From a bacterium (GTDB taxonomy: Bacteria > Bacteroidota > Bacteroidia > Bacteroidales > Muribaculaceae), in contig SFTJ01000022.1 in NCBI GenBank assembly GCA_004563195.1, forward strand, positions 1 through 37,186: a DNA stretch of 37,186 bases, written 5' to 3'. Position 1 is the stretch's first letter, and each line of letters opens with the position of its first letter. The notes under the pieces are model-generated. The model did no database searches. It saw only the letters and a program-made list of their open reading frames with translations, and was not told where the DNA came from. The translations under genes were made by a program, and so were the position numbers. This document shows positions 14,901 through 24,475 of this stretch, in pieces.

Positions 14901-17513
14901 GTGGCAAAAGAGATAGTAGAAACCCCATTGATGAAACAGTACTTCGAGATGAAAGCAAAGCATCCCGATGCAGTGTTGTTGTTTCGCGTGGGCGACTTCT
15001 ACGAAACATTCAGCGAAGACGCCATTCAGGCATCTGAAATACTTGGAATCACACTCACCCGCCGCGCCAATGGCGTGGCTCAAAGCGTGGAGCTCGCCGG
15101 ATTTCCCCACCATGCCCTCGACACTTATTTGCCCAAACTCGTGCGCGCCGGCAAGCGCGTGGCGATATGCGAACAGCTCGAGGACCCCAAACTGACCAAA
15201 AAACTCGTGAAACGCGGCATCACCGAACTGGTGACGCCCGGCGTATCGATAAACGATAATGTGCTCAATCGCAGCGAGAACAACTTTCTCGCAGCGGTGC
15301 ACTTTGGCAAAAAATGCTGCGGCGTGGCATTTCTCGACATCAGCACCGGCGAATTTCTCACCGCCGAAGGTTCTGCAGACTACATAGATAAGCTTATGGG
15401 CAACATCTCGCCCAAGGAGGTGCTCGTGCAGCGCGGTATGCGCGAACGATTTGCCGAAGCCATGAGCGCCAATTATCTCACATTCGAACTCGATGAGTGG
15501 ATATTCAACGAGGACACCGCTACCGACCGTCTGCTCAAGCATTTTGAGACCAAAAACCTCAAGGGATTTGGCATACACACCATGCACAATGCCATAGTGG
15601 CAAGTGGTGCCATATTGTGCTATCTCGACATCACACAGCACACTCACATCAGCCATATCACCACCATTTCGCGCATCGAGGAGGACCGCTACGTGCGCCT
15701 CGACAAGTTTACCATACGCAACCTCGAACTCATCGACTCGATGGGCGAAGACGGCAAGAGTTTGCTCTCGGTAATCGACCGCACGCTCTCACCTATGGGT
15801 GCACGCTTGCTGCGCCGATGGGTATTGTTCCCGCTCAAAGATGTGGAGCAAATCAATCGCCGCCTCAATGTGGTGGAACATTTCTTCAAGGACACCGAAG
15901 CACGCGAACAGCTCAAGCAGCAACTCGAAACCATAGGCGACCTCGAGCGACTGGTGTCGAAAGTGGCTGTAGGTCGCATCACACCACGCGAATTGGTGCA
16001 ACTTCGAGCCGCATTGGCAGCCATCGAACCCATTAAACGCCTGTGCGAAACAAGCGATTGCGAGGTGCTTCGCGGCATAGGCGAGCAACTCAATCTGTGC
16101 CAACTCATTCGCGACCGCATAGCTCGCGAAATCAATCCCGATGCCCCTAATCTGCTCAATCGCGGCAATGTGATAAGCCACGGCGTGAATGCCGAACTCG
16201 ATGAACTGCGTGAGATAAGCTATTCGAGCAAGGACTATCTGCTGCGTCTGCAGCAAAGCGAGAGCGAACGCACCGGAATACCAAGTCTGAAGGTGGCTTT
16301 CAACAACGTATTCGGCTACTACATCGAGGTGCGAAACACACACAAAGATAAAGTGCCCGAAGAGTGGATAAGAAAGCAAACACTGGTGAGTGCCGAGCGA
16401 TATATCACACCCGAACTCAAAGAATATGAAGAAAAAATTCTCGGCGCCGAGGAGAAAATAGCCATCATAGAGACCCGCCTGTTCAACGAACTCGTGGCAG
16501 CCGTTACCGACTATATACCCGCCATTCAGCTCAATTCGAGCCTCGTGGCGCATCTCGACTGCCTCTGCGCATTCACTCGCGTGGCAATCGAAAATAAATA
16601 TTACCGACCCGAACTCAACGATTCGCTCGAAATCGACATCACCGAGGGTCGCCACCCCGTGATAGAAAAACAACTGCCCGTGAGCGAACGCTATGTGAGC
16701 AACAGCGTGCGACTCAACAACAACGACCAGCAGATAATAATGATTACGGGTCCCAATATGTCGGGTAAATCGGCACTGCTACGCCAGACGGCACTGATAG
16801 TGTTAATGGCACAAATAGGCTGTTTTGTGCCCGCACAAGCGGCTAAAATAGGTATTGTCGACAAGATTTTCACCCGTGTGGGAGCCAGCGACAACATCTC
16901 GCTCGGAGAATCGACATTTATGGTGGAAATGACCGAAGCAGCCTCGATTCTCAACAACATAAGCGAACGCAGCCTCGTGCTCTTCGATGAGTTGGGCCGC
17001 GGCACAAGCACCTACGACGGAATTTCGATAGCCTGGGCTATAGTGGAATACCTGCACGAACACAATCGATTCCACCCCAAGACCCTTTTTGCCACTCACT
17101 ATCACGAACTTAATGAGATGGAAAACTCATTTAAGCGTATAGCCAACTACAACGTGAAAGTGACCGAAATCAACGGCAAAGTGATGTTTGTGCGCAAACT
17201 CGTGCGAGGTGGTAGCGAACACAGTTTCGGCATACATGTGGCAAAGTTGGCAGGCATGCCACAATCGATAGTGCGCCGCGCTGATGAAGTGCTCAAGCAA
17301 CTCGAAGCCAATCACGGCAACGACTTGAAAACCGACCAAATAGCGAAACCCCGAGTGGAAAGCGGAGTGCAACTCTCATTCTTTCAACTCGACGACCCCG
17401 TGTTATGTCAAGTGCGCGACGAGATAATGCACTGCGACATCAACAACCTAACACCGGTGGATGCTCTCAACAAACTCAATGAGATAAAGAAAATCATCAC
17501 CGGACGTGGATAA
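14901..17513 (+). CDS. mutS: DNA mismatch repair protein MutS
   Basis: MutS binds mismatches and starts methyl-independent or MutL-directed repair. The 870-aa length is standard for MutS1. Domain I holds the mismatch-wedge FYE (33-35) in LFRVGDFYETF. Connector, lever and clamp follow, and the C-terminal ABC-type ATPase has GPNMSGKS (Walker A), FDELGRGTS (Walker B and D-loop) and ATHYHEL. Walker A is followed by ALLRQ where many homologues have TYLRQ. The start is taken as GTG at 14901, giving AKEIVETPLMKQYF, because the TPxMKQ context is typical and no ATG lies further upstream in frame; the ATG at 14931 would cut that off. It has its own consensus promoter. Confidence 0.96.
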   Translation: MAKEIVETPLMKQYFEMKAKHPDAVLLFRVGDFYETFSEDAIQASEILGITLTRRANGVAQSVELAGFPHHALDTYLPKLVRAGKRVAICEQLEDPKLTKKLVKRGITELVTPGVSINDNVLNRSENNFLAAVHFGKKCCGVAFLDISTGEFLTAEGSADYIDKLMGNISPKEVLVQRGMRERFAEAMSANYLTFELDEWIFNEDTATDRLLKHFETKNLKGFGIHTMHNAIVASGAILCYLDITQHTHISHITTISRIEEDRYVRLDKFTIRNLELIDSMGEDGKSLLSVIDRTLSPMGARLLRRWVLFPLKDVEQINRRLNVVEHFFKDTEAREQLKQQLETIGDLERLVSKVAVGRITPRELVQLRAALAAIEPIKRLCETSDCEVLRGIGEQLNLCQLIRDRIAREINPDAPNLLNRGNVISHGVNAELDELREISYSSKDYLLRLQQSESERTGIPSLKVAFNNVFGYYIEVRNTHKDKVPEEWIRKQTLVSAERYITPELKEYEEKILGAEEKIAIIETRLFNELVAAVTDYIPAIQLNSSLVAHLDCLCAFTRVAIENKYYRPELNDSLEIDITEGRHPVIEKQLPVSERYVSNSVRLNNNDQQIIMITGPNMSGKSALLRQTALIVLMAQIGCFVPAQAAKIGIVDKIFTRVGASDNISLGESTFMVEMTEAASILNNISERSLVLFDELGRGTSTYDGISIAWAIVEYLHEHNRFHPKTLFATHYHELNEMENSFKRIANYNVKVTEINGKVMFVRKLVRGGSEHSFGIHVAKLAGMPQSIVRRADEVLKQLEANHGNDLKTDQIAKPRVESGVQLSFFQLDDPVLCQVRDEIMHCDINNLTPVDALNKLNEIKKIITGRG

Positions 17514-17566
17514 TTGCAACAACTTTTTTTAAAACATAATTATTTTTGAAATCAAAATTTAAGATC

Positions 17567-18823
17567 ATGAAGCGATATTTATTCACACTAATGCTATGTT
17601 TGGCTACAGCACTGGCTATAAACGCCAAGTCGCCTAAGTCAGCCATCGAATTTGCCGACTATTTCACAGGCAAGACTCTGCGCGTAGATTATCAGTTGTT
17701 TGGCAACAATAAGCAACAAGGCATTGTGCTCGATGGCCTATCCACCACAGGTGTATGGGCAGGCCGTCACCACAATCTCGACCAAATACCCCTCCTTGGC
17801 AACGGCCAAGTGGAGATGAAAGACCTTACAAGCGGAAAAATCATCTATCGCACCTCTTTTTCATCGCTATTCTTTGAGTGGCTGAGCACCGACGAAGCAA
17901 GCCAAGTGATGCGCTCATTTGAGCACACAGTGCTTCTGCCCATGCCGGTGGCTAAAACACAAGTCACCATCACACTTATCGATGCAGAGCAGAAAGAAAT
18001 AGCACGATTTGAGCACACCGTCGACCCCGCCGACATACTCATCACACAAAAACACCGCAACCCCAACCTCGACTACGCCTACATACACAAAGGCGGTAGC
18101 GTGGAGCGCTGCATCGATGTGGCAATACTTGCCGAAGGCTACGACAGCACAGAGCGCGACAAATTCTATGCCGATGCCCGCGAAGCTGCCGATGCCCTAT
18201 TCTCACACGAACCCTTCGGAAGTCGCAAAGCCGAATTTAACATCGTGGCAGTGTTCACACCCTCGCGTCAGAGCGGCATGAGCGTGCCCCGATTGGGCGA
18301 ATGGAAAGACACCGCCTTCGATTCACACTTCAGCACATTCTACAGCGACCGCTATCTCACCACCACAAGCCTCAAGAAAGTGCACGACGCCATAGCCGGT
18401 GTGATGTATGAGCACCTTATCATCCTCGCCAATACCGACGAATATGGCGGCGGAGGCATCTACAACGATTACACCCTTACCACAGCACATCACAAAGACT
18501 TCCGCCCCGTGGTAGTACATGAGTTCGGCCACAGCTTCGGCGGACTCGCCGACGAATACCAATACGGCGACCCGGGCGTATATAGCCCGAAAGTAGAGCC
18601 ATGGGAGAAAAACATCACCAATAAGGTGAATTTCGGCTCCAAATGGCAAGATATGATAAAGGATAAGGTGGAAGGCGTAGGCCTCTACGAAGGCGCCGGA
18701 TACACCGACAAAGGCATGTTCCGAGCCACCGAAGACTGCCGCATGCGCACCAACGCCTGCAAACAATTCTGCCCCGTATGCCAACGCGCCATAAACCAAC
18801 TTATCGACTTCTACACCAAATAA
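17567..18823 (+). CDS. Secreted M64 family (IgA peptidase-like) metallopeptidase
   Basis: This 418-aa protein opens with a signal peptide (MKRYLFTLMLCLATALAINA), so it is exported to the periplasm or beyond. An N-terminal beta-domain precedes the catalytic domain, where CIDVAILAEGYDSTERDKF marks the start of peptidase family M64. Zinc ligands are in HEFGHSFGGLADEY (His318, Glu319, His322), followed by a Cys-rich end (DCRMRTNACKQFCPVCQ). M64 was founded on a Clostridium ramosum IgA protease, but most Bacteroidetes members have unknown targets. A TTG 21 nt upstream is in frame, but the ATG gives the clean signal peptide. It lies 53 nt after mutS and ends before a GC-rich hairpin. Confidence 0.88.
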   Translation: MKRYLFTLMLCLATALAINAKSPKSAIEFADYFTGKTLRVDYQLFGNNKQQGIVLDGLSTTGVWAGRHHNLDQIPLLGNGQVEMKDLTSGKIIYRTSFSSLFFEWLSTDEASQVMRSFEHTVLLPMPVAKTQVTITLIDAEQKEIARFEHTVDPADILITQKHRNPNLDYAYIHKGGSVERCIDVAILAEGYDSTERDKFYADAREAADALFSHEPFGSRKAEFNIVAVFTPSRQSGMSVPRLGEWKDTAFDSHFSTFYSDRYLTTTSLKKVHDAIAGVMYEHLIILANTDEYGGGGIYNDYTLTTAHHKDFRPVVVHEFGHSFGGLADEYQYGDPGVYSPKVEPWEKNITNKVNFGSKWQDMIKDKVEGVGLYEGAGYTDKGMFRATEDCRMRTNACKQFCPVCQRAINQLIDFYTK

Positions 18824-18848
18824 TCCCCCATCGGCAAATAACCATACA

Positions 18849-18874
18849 CCCCCGCGCCTTCCCAGGCGTGGGGG
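18849..18874 (+). terminator. Hairpin terminator after the M64 peptidase gene
   Basis: CCCCCGCGCCT pairs with AGGCGTGGGGG (one G-T wobble) across a TCCC loop, an 11-bp stem 25 nt after the stop. The following AATTAACAT is not a T-run, so it is a strong stem with a weak tail, possibly a transcript-end stabiliser. Confidence 0.6.
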
Positions 18875-18991
18875 AATTAACATAATACGATTACGCATAG
18901 CACTTGGCTGAATATCACAATTGATGCGTGGCATTCTGCAAAAAACGGCAAAAACGGAAGACATTGCTCCAATTATTGAAGGGTTGTACTT

Positions 18992-19020
18992 TTTGGTGTC
19001 ATAAATAATTACTACTTTTA
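18992..19020 (+). promoter_or_regulatory. Possible promoter of the Wadjet operon
   Basis: TTTG (18992-18995) and TACTTTTA (19013-19020) resemble -33 and -7 elements but are only 17 nt apart, shorter than the usual 19-21. The region is AT-rich and lies between a terminator-like hairpin and the first jet gene, so a promoter is expected here. Confidence 0.35.
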
Positions 19021-19055
19021 TACACTTCAAAAAAAATCATAATGCGGAGAATATC

Positions 19056-20270
19056 ATGGACAACCTATCACATTTTCGCTCGCTCGATGAACTGATTCGC
19101 GCCCTTGAGAGGGAGCGTAAGCTCATCTATGCGCTTTTTCAAGATAGGAAGCGACTTTCGTTTCGCTATGAGCTTGCTCGAGAATTAGCAAGCAAAAAGG
19201 ATGAGAGTATCGACTTTTTGAGGCGCTTTGGAGTGATTCGTGATAATTCCGATTTCTTGGAACTGGAAGATGTGTATCTGCGTTTTTTCGAGGAAGTGCT
19301 CGAGGTGAATGAGGAAATCAATGTGGCGAGCGTGAAAGAGAGCATTGATAATCTCAACAATGCCATCGATTATTACCGAAGCGAGAATAATCCCGGCCGT
19401 AGGTATGGCTACCTGCGTGATGTTAAGCGCATGCTGCGCAATATAGCCCTCACCACATTGAGGAATGTGATTGACCTAAAGCGTAACATAGATAACACTT
19501 ATAAAAATGAGCCTACTTTTGCCATAAAAAAGAAGAAACTTGTTCACTTGGATGAAAAAAGGCGCGATATAGCATCATTAATCAACGAATGTGAGCGACT
19601 TATCGATGTGAAACAGTCGAACTTCTTTATGGAGGAGGTGATGGATGTGCAGCTAAAGGATATTGTAACCGATGTGAAACTACAGTTGCGAGAGGTATAT
19701 CATAATTTGCTTGAGCTTGACCGCCAGATTATTAACTATCTCAACCTTATTGAGTATCAAAACCGATTGCTGCAGAAGGTGCAGAAACTAAAATATCTGC
19801 GCGACCAGATGTTGCTCGACACCAACACCGACATAAAGGCAAAATTAAGCAATAGCAATCCTATTTGGATGGAACCGCGTCCGCGATATACGCTCAAGGT
19901 GTCGCTGTCGATGCTGCGCAATTCGGAGGAGGGATTGAGAGTTTTGCAAGATTATTCTCGAGGTAAGACTAACACCAGGTTGCGAAAAGGCAATCTTGCC
20001 GATGCTCTTTCCCCGGAGGACTTAACAGAGCAGCAGCATGTGTGTCCGATGGTCGACATTAGCGAGGTAAAAAATGCATTTATGGCTTCGGGCGATAATT
20101 TGTTTCATTTTGTTATGAACTACTCCGGCTACCGTATCAAAATGGATTATGAAGCTAAATTGGTGCTGTTTTGTCAAATTGCCTCGCAGTATCTCGACGA
20201 ACTGACAATCAATGATGAATGCCACGAGGACGGCACAATAGAGTATCCGCTCATTTACCCCCTATCATAA
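19056..20270 (+). CDS. jetA: Wadjet JetA / MksF-like kleisin subunit
   Basis: This 404-aa, highly charged, mainly helical protein is the first gene of a four-gene operon whose later members are clear MukE-, MukB- and Toprim-like proteins. That position, the size and the helix-rich layout fit the kleisin-like JetA/MksF, which bridges the heads of the SMC-like ATPase. Its N-terminus (HFRSLDELIRALERERKLIYALFQDRK) and middle coiled-coil-like stretch (about 120-250) are consistent, but I see no diagnostic motif, so the call rests mostly on the operon. GGAG at 19046-19049, 6 nt before the ATG, is one of the few Shine-Dalgarno-like sites in the window. The next gene begins 21 nt after the stop. Confidence 0.75.
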   Translation: MDNLSHFRSLDELIRALERERKLIYALFQDRKRLSFRYELARELASKKDESIDFLRRFGVIRDNSDFLELEDVYLRFFEEVLEVNEEINVASVKESIDNLNNAIDYYRSENNPGRRYGYLRDVKRMLRNIALTTLRNVIDLKRNIDNTYKNEPTFAIKKKKLVHLDEKRRDIASLINECERLIDVKQSNFFMEEVMDVQLKDIVTDVKLQLREVYHNLLELDRQIINYLNLIEYQNRLLQKVQKLKYLRDQMLLDTNTDIKAKLSNSNPIWMEPRPRYTLKVSLSMLRNSEEGLRVLQDYSRGKTNTRLRKGNLADALSPEDLTEQQHVCPMVDISEVKNAFMASGDNLFHFVMNYSGYRIKMDYEAKLVLFCQIASQYLDELTINDECHEDGTIEYPLIYPLS

Positions 20271-20291
20271 AATTCTTAACACTCATTTGCA

Positions 20292-20831
20292 ATGCGTTAT
20301 ACTAAAGAAATATTCGAGATCCTAAGCAAAGGAGGCTTCATTACACGCAACTCCATCTCACAGCAACGTTCTCATTACTACGATACTATCGAAGATAATT
20401 TTCAAGAGTACTACGACTATTATTATGGCATCGGGTTTGTGCTTGAGAGCGGCAACGGTTATTACTATTTCTCTCGAACAGAGAGCAGAGTGGAACTGGC
20501 CGATAAGGTGCAACGCCTGGCTATGTGGATTGACCGTGTAGACTTTCTTAAAACATTTAATAGTACTTTTGGTCCCGGATTTTTCTTTCGCAAGTCGAAC
20601 ATTCTTGAGAAATTCTCAAGCGATATCGAACTCAAGGAGAAGGCTCGCACTCTTTATACCGATGTAAAAACCAATCAAGAGAAGATAGAAAAACTTGTGG
20701 GAGATTTGGAGCGCTTGGGATTTGTCGAAATAGAGAATGAACTCGATGGAACTTACAAGGTGACTGATGCCTTTCATTATATTGAGGAATTTATTGATTG
20801 TCTCACCATCTATGAAACTGAAGAATCATGA
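20292..20831 (+). CDS. jetB: Wadjet JetB / MksE-like subunit
   Basis: The 179-aa protein has the length and two-winged-helix look of MukE/MksE/JetB, which binds the kleisin and regulates the SMC heads. It begins YTKEIFEILSKGGFITRNSI and has a Tyr-rich stretch (YYDYYYGIGFVLESGNGYYYFSR) that would form the wing of the first domain. A second helical unit ends LGFVEIENELDGTYKVTDAF. No catalytic residues are expected. Its stop overlaps the jetC start by 4 nt (ATGA), so translation is coupled and the subunits are made together. Confidence 0.8.
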   Translation: MRYTKEIFEILSKGGFITRNSISQQRSHYYDTIEDNFQEYYDYYYGIGFVLESGNGYYYFSRTESRVELADKVQRLAMWIDRVDFLKTFNSTFGPGFFFRKSNILEKFSSDIELKEKARTLYTDVKTNQEKIEKLVGDLERLGFVEIENELDGTYKVTDAFHYIEEFIDCLTIYETEES

Positions 20832-23800
20832 GGTCGTTACGAAAAATAATATTTGTAAATAGCGCCAACATTCGCTATGCCGAAGTAAAACTTGACGGAA
20901 ATGTTCATTTTATTGGCACACAAGGTGTGGGTAAGAGCACTTTGCTTAGGGCCATATTGTTCTTCTATAATGCCGACAAATTACATCTCGGCATTCCTAA
21001 GGAGATGCGCTCGTTCGACGACTTCTACTTGCCTCATGCCAATTCCTATATTGTTTATGAAGTTGAGCACGAGCATGGACCATTTTCAATAATTTTGTTC
21101 CGATCTTCGGGTAGGGCTTGTTATAGATTTGTAGATGCTGCTTTTCGTAAGGAGTGGCTCATCGATGAGTATGGCGAAGTGACTGCCGAAGGCAAAGTGA
21201 TAAGAGGACGACTCGATGGCATATTTATGAGTCGAATCGTTGACCGCTACGAGCAGTATCGCGACATCATATATGGCAACAAACACGCTGTAGGACACGA
21301 GTTCGCTCGATTTCGACTTCTTGAAACCAATCAATATCAAAACATCCCGCGCAGCATACAAAATGTGTTCCTTAATTCACGGCTCGATGCCGATTTCATC
21401 AAGGAAATTATCATTCGCTCTATGAGCGAAGAAGAAGCCAGCATCGATTTGGGATATTTTCGCCGCCAAGTGGCTGACTTCGAACAGGAGTATAAGGATA
21501 TTTCTTGCTGGTATAAGTTCAATCAGAAAGGCATTTCGGCGGTGCGAAACCAAGCAGAGAATGTGGTGAACGGCTATCATCAGCTGCTATCGATGAAACA
21601 ACAGATTGAAGACTTGTGTGGCGAGTTGAAGTATGCTGAGAGAACTTCGCGCGAGAAATTGCCGCTAATAGATGCGCATATTGAAAAATTAACGCAGGAA
21701 CATGTGCGACAAAGACGCTTGCAAACCGAACTTCAGGACAAATATAATAAAGAAAAAGATGGCCTCAACAACAATCTGGGAGTTGCAAACGATAGTCTTA
21801 AGCGCTTAAAAGAACGTAGGGACTATTATGTGCAGCAAAATATTGAGAAAGTAATAGAGCGTTGCCAAAAAGAACAAAGCTTAAAGGGGCAGCATGATTT
21901 GTTAATAGACAGACTTTCGGACTTGACATCTCGATTTACGGATATCACATCGAAATACCAAAAACTTCGTAGCAATATAACAACTAGCTTCGAAGCTTTC
22001 TCTCAGGCTCAAAAAGAGTGTATTCTCGACGCAAAAGACAAAAAACAGAAAACCGACGAACGCTTATTGGCAGAATTTACCTCAGCCAATAGCACTATTG
22101 ATACCATGTTCGCCGACAAACTTGCTGTAGCTAATGCTAAAATTGAGGCAATCAAATCTGAGCAGCGCGATTGTGACAAAAAACTGTTTGCACTTCAATT
22201 CCTTAAGCCTTTTCAGAAAGAAACAAACGATTTGCAGCAGCAAATCAACAATCTTAATTTGCAAGAAAAAGTCCTTGAAGGAAAAATTGCCACACTCAAG
22301 GCTGAAATAGAACACATACAAACCGACTACGACAACCAAGAGGCAAAAATTACCGACGAGTTTAATCGAAAAATTGCCGACCAAAAAGATATTGCTACGA
22401 CTATTGCCGAAAAGATAGCCGCAATAGATGAAAAACTCAACAGCATTAGTGGCTCGCTTTATGAATGGCTTCAGGATAACAAAAGTGATTGGGAGCACAA
22501 TATAGGCAAGGTAATCGACGAGGATAACGTACTCTATAAGGCGGGATTACAACCTCAAATCGTCGAAGGAAATTCTCTCTATGGAGTGGAAATTGACCTG
22601 ACAGCTTTCCCCCTGAATGTGAGAAAACCTAAGCAACTGGAAGAAGAAAAGTCTGCGCTTGAGAAGCAACTTGATGACCAAAAAGCAGAGCAGACTAAAT
22701 TGCATAATATGCTTACTGAGCAAATCGACGAACTCAAACGCCGATTTACTCCCAAAATTAAGGACTTGCGTAAGCAAAAAACACATTGTGAAACAGAACT
22801 TGACATCATACCTCAGCAACAAAAAAGCATAAAGGTGAAAATTGAAGATTATGAAGCTCAAGCAATACAGATAGTAAACGATCGACGCAAAGAGCTCACA
22901 GATCGTCAGCAGAACCTGGCTAACACGTTGGCTGAATCGCAATCGGATTACGAAAAAATCAGCGACGACAAGCAAAAACAGCTAAAAGCGGCTGAAAAGA
23001 AATACAACGATGCGAAGGAAGATAATCAAAACAGTTACACCCTGCTTGAGGAACAAATCAAAGCAGAGATCGACAATAAGAAGCAGGAAGCCGATGCCGA
23101 ACTAAAGGAAATCGAACATCAAGAGATGCAAGATCTTAAAGGCGAAGGCGCCGACACATCTATCATTGAAGATTGCAAAGCAAAAATCAAGGCAACCGAT
23201 GATGAACTCACATACATTGACAACCATCGCACCTTGGTAACTTATTACAATAAGGATAAAGAAGAACTATTCGACAAGGAGGAAGAATTTAAGCGCGACA
23301 AACGAGTTATCACTGAGAAACTGGCACAATTAAAAGAAAAATATGAGCAGCGCAACGCCAAACATCAGCAGCAGTTGGCAATAATTGCCAAAGAGCTGGA
23401 TGAACAAAATAATGACAAGAAAAACATTGGTGAAGAGTTGGAAAAAGCCACGAAATTCATCAATGACACCGGTCTGTGCCCGGATGGCTATCATTATGCC
23501 AAAGAGAAAGAATCACTACTCACTCCGGCTGTGGCTGTAGAGAAGCTTACCGTCATAATAGTGAACAGACAAGTATGTAAGGATAAGTTCAAGCAGAGCA
23601 TCAATTTGTTCAAAGGCAATTTCTCGGCTAAAAACACCTTCAATTTCAAAACAGAACTCAATAGCGATGAAGATTATATCGGTTTTGCCGATAATCTTAA
23701 CGATTTTCTCATTAACAACAAGATAGAAGAGTACCGCACTCGAACGAGTGAGCGCTATGTAGAAATTCTTGCTCGTGTGTCGAAAGAGATGGGCGAATTA

Positions 23801-24475
23801 ACTCGTCACGAGTCAGATGTTGATCGCATAATTCACGACATCAACGCCGATTTTGTAGAGCGTAACTTTGTGGGAGTAATTAAGTTGATTGCACTACAAT
23901 CTGTGCAGTCGGCCGACAAGATGGTTCAGCTCATGAAACGCATAAAAACATTTAACGATGACAATTCTCTATCATTGGGCGAACTTAATATCTTCTCGGC
24001 TGTAGACCGTAACGACATCAATCGCAAAGCGGTGGACCACCTCCTCGATTTTATGAAATCACTCACCGATAATCCTTCGCGTCAGTATCTAACACTTTCC
24101 GACTTGTTCCAACTGCAATTCCGTATTAAGGAGAACGACAACGACACCGGATGGGCCGACAAATTATCGCATGTTGGAAGCGAAGGCACCGACACTTTAG
24201 TGAAAGCCATGATTAACATAATGCTCATCAATGTGTTTAAGGAAAAGGTTAGCCGTAAATTCGGCGACTTTCGCATACATTGTATGATGGACGAGATAGG
24301 AAAGCTTCACCCTCAAAACGTAAAGGGGATTCTTGATTTTGCCAATGCTCGCAACATATTGCTCATCAATTCATCACCTACCACATATAATGTCTCCGAC
24401 TATCGTTACACCTACCTTTTGCAGAAGGACGGAAAGTCGAAAACCGTTATCCACCCGCTAATTTCACAAAAATGA
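20828..24475 (+). CDS. jetC: Wadjet JetC / MksB-like SMC ATPase
   Basis: This 1215-aa protein is the motor of the system. The N-terminal head has FIGTQGVGKSTLLRA with Walker A GTQGVGKST (30-38). Two long coiled-coil arms (about 240-535 and 600-1000) flank a small globular hinge around 540-600 (LYEWLQDNKSDW, then LQPQIVEGNSLYGVEIDL). The C-terminal head has a signature-like VGSEGTDTLVKAM (about 1116-1128) and Walker B with adjacent Glu in IHCMMDEIG (Asp1155, Glu1156). JetC with JetA and JetB is known to extrude DNA loops and feed small circular DNA to JetD. The gene overlaps both neighbours by 4 nt. An alternative is a housekeeping MukB-like condensin, but the Toprim partner argues for Wadjet. 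Confidence 0.88.
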   Translation: MRSLRKIIFVNSANIRYAEVKLDGNVHFIGTQGVGKSTLLRAILFFYNADKLHLGIPKEMRSFDDFYLPHANSYIVYEVEHEHGPFSIILFRSSGRACYRFVDAAFRKEWLIDEYGEVTAEGKVIRGRLDGIFMSRIVDRYEQYRDIIYGNKHAVGHEFARFRLLETNQYQNIPRSIQNVFLNSRLDADFIKEIIIRSMSEEEASIDLGYFRRQVADFEQEYKDISCWYKFNQKGISAVRNQAENVVNGYHQLLSMKQQIEDLCGELKYAERTSREKLPLIDAHIEKLTQEHVRQRRLQTELQDKYNKEKDGLNNNLGVANDSLKRLKERRDYYVQQNIEKVIERCQKEQSLKGQHDLLIDRLSDLTSRFTDITSKYQKLRSNITTSFEAFSQAQKECILDAKDKKQKTDERLLAEFTSANSTIDTMFADKLAVANAKIEAIKSEQRDCDKKLFALQFLKPFQKETNDLQQQINNLNLQEKVLEGKIATLKAEIEHIQTDYDNQEAKITDEFNRKIADQKDIATTIAEKIAAIDEKLNSISGSLYEWLQDNKSDWEHNIGKVIDEDNVLYKAGLQPQIVEGNSLYGVEIDLTAFPLNVRKPKQLEEEKSALEKQLDDQKAEQTKLHNMLTEQIDELKRRFTPKIKDLRKQKTHCETELDIIPQQQKSIKVKIEDYEAQAIQIVNDRRKELTDRQQNLANTLAESQSDYEKISDDKQKQLKAAEKKYNDAKEDNQNSYTLLEEQIKAEIDNKKQEADAELKEIEHQEMQDLKGEGADTSIIEDCKAKIKATDDELTYIDNHRTLVTYYNKDKEELFDKEEEFKRDKRVITEKLAQLKEKYEQRNAKHQQQLAIIAKELDEQNNDKKNIGEELEKATKFINDTGLCPDGYHYAKEKESLLTPAVAVEKLTVIIVNRQVCKDKFKQSINLFKGNFSAKNTFNFKTELNSDEDYIGFADNLNDFLINNKIEEYRTRTSERYVEILARVSKEMGELTRHESDVDRIIHDINADFVERNFVGVIKLIALQSVQSADKMVQLMKRIKTFNDDNSLSLGELNIFSAVDRNDINRKAVDHLLDFMKSLTDNPSRQYLTLSDLFQLQFRIKENDNDTGWADKLSHVGSEGTDTLVKAMINIMLINVFKEKVSRKFGDFRIHCMMDEIGKLHPQNVKGILDFANARNILLINSSPTTYNVSDYRYTYLLQKDGKSKTVIHPLISQK

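Noticed and set aside
15789..16673. 294-codon minus-strand frame inside mutS
   Set aside because: It is fully antisense to a universally conserved gene and has no recognisable domain.
18323..19030. 235-codon minus-strand frame over the end of the M64 gene
   Set aside because: It runs through the terminator hairpin and mirrors the peptidase coding sequence; no promoter or family support.
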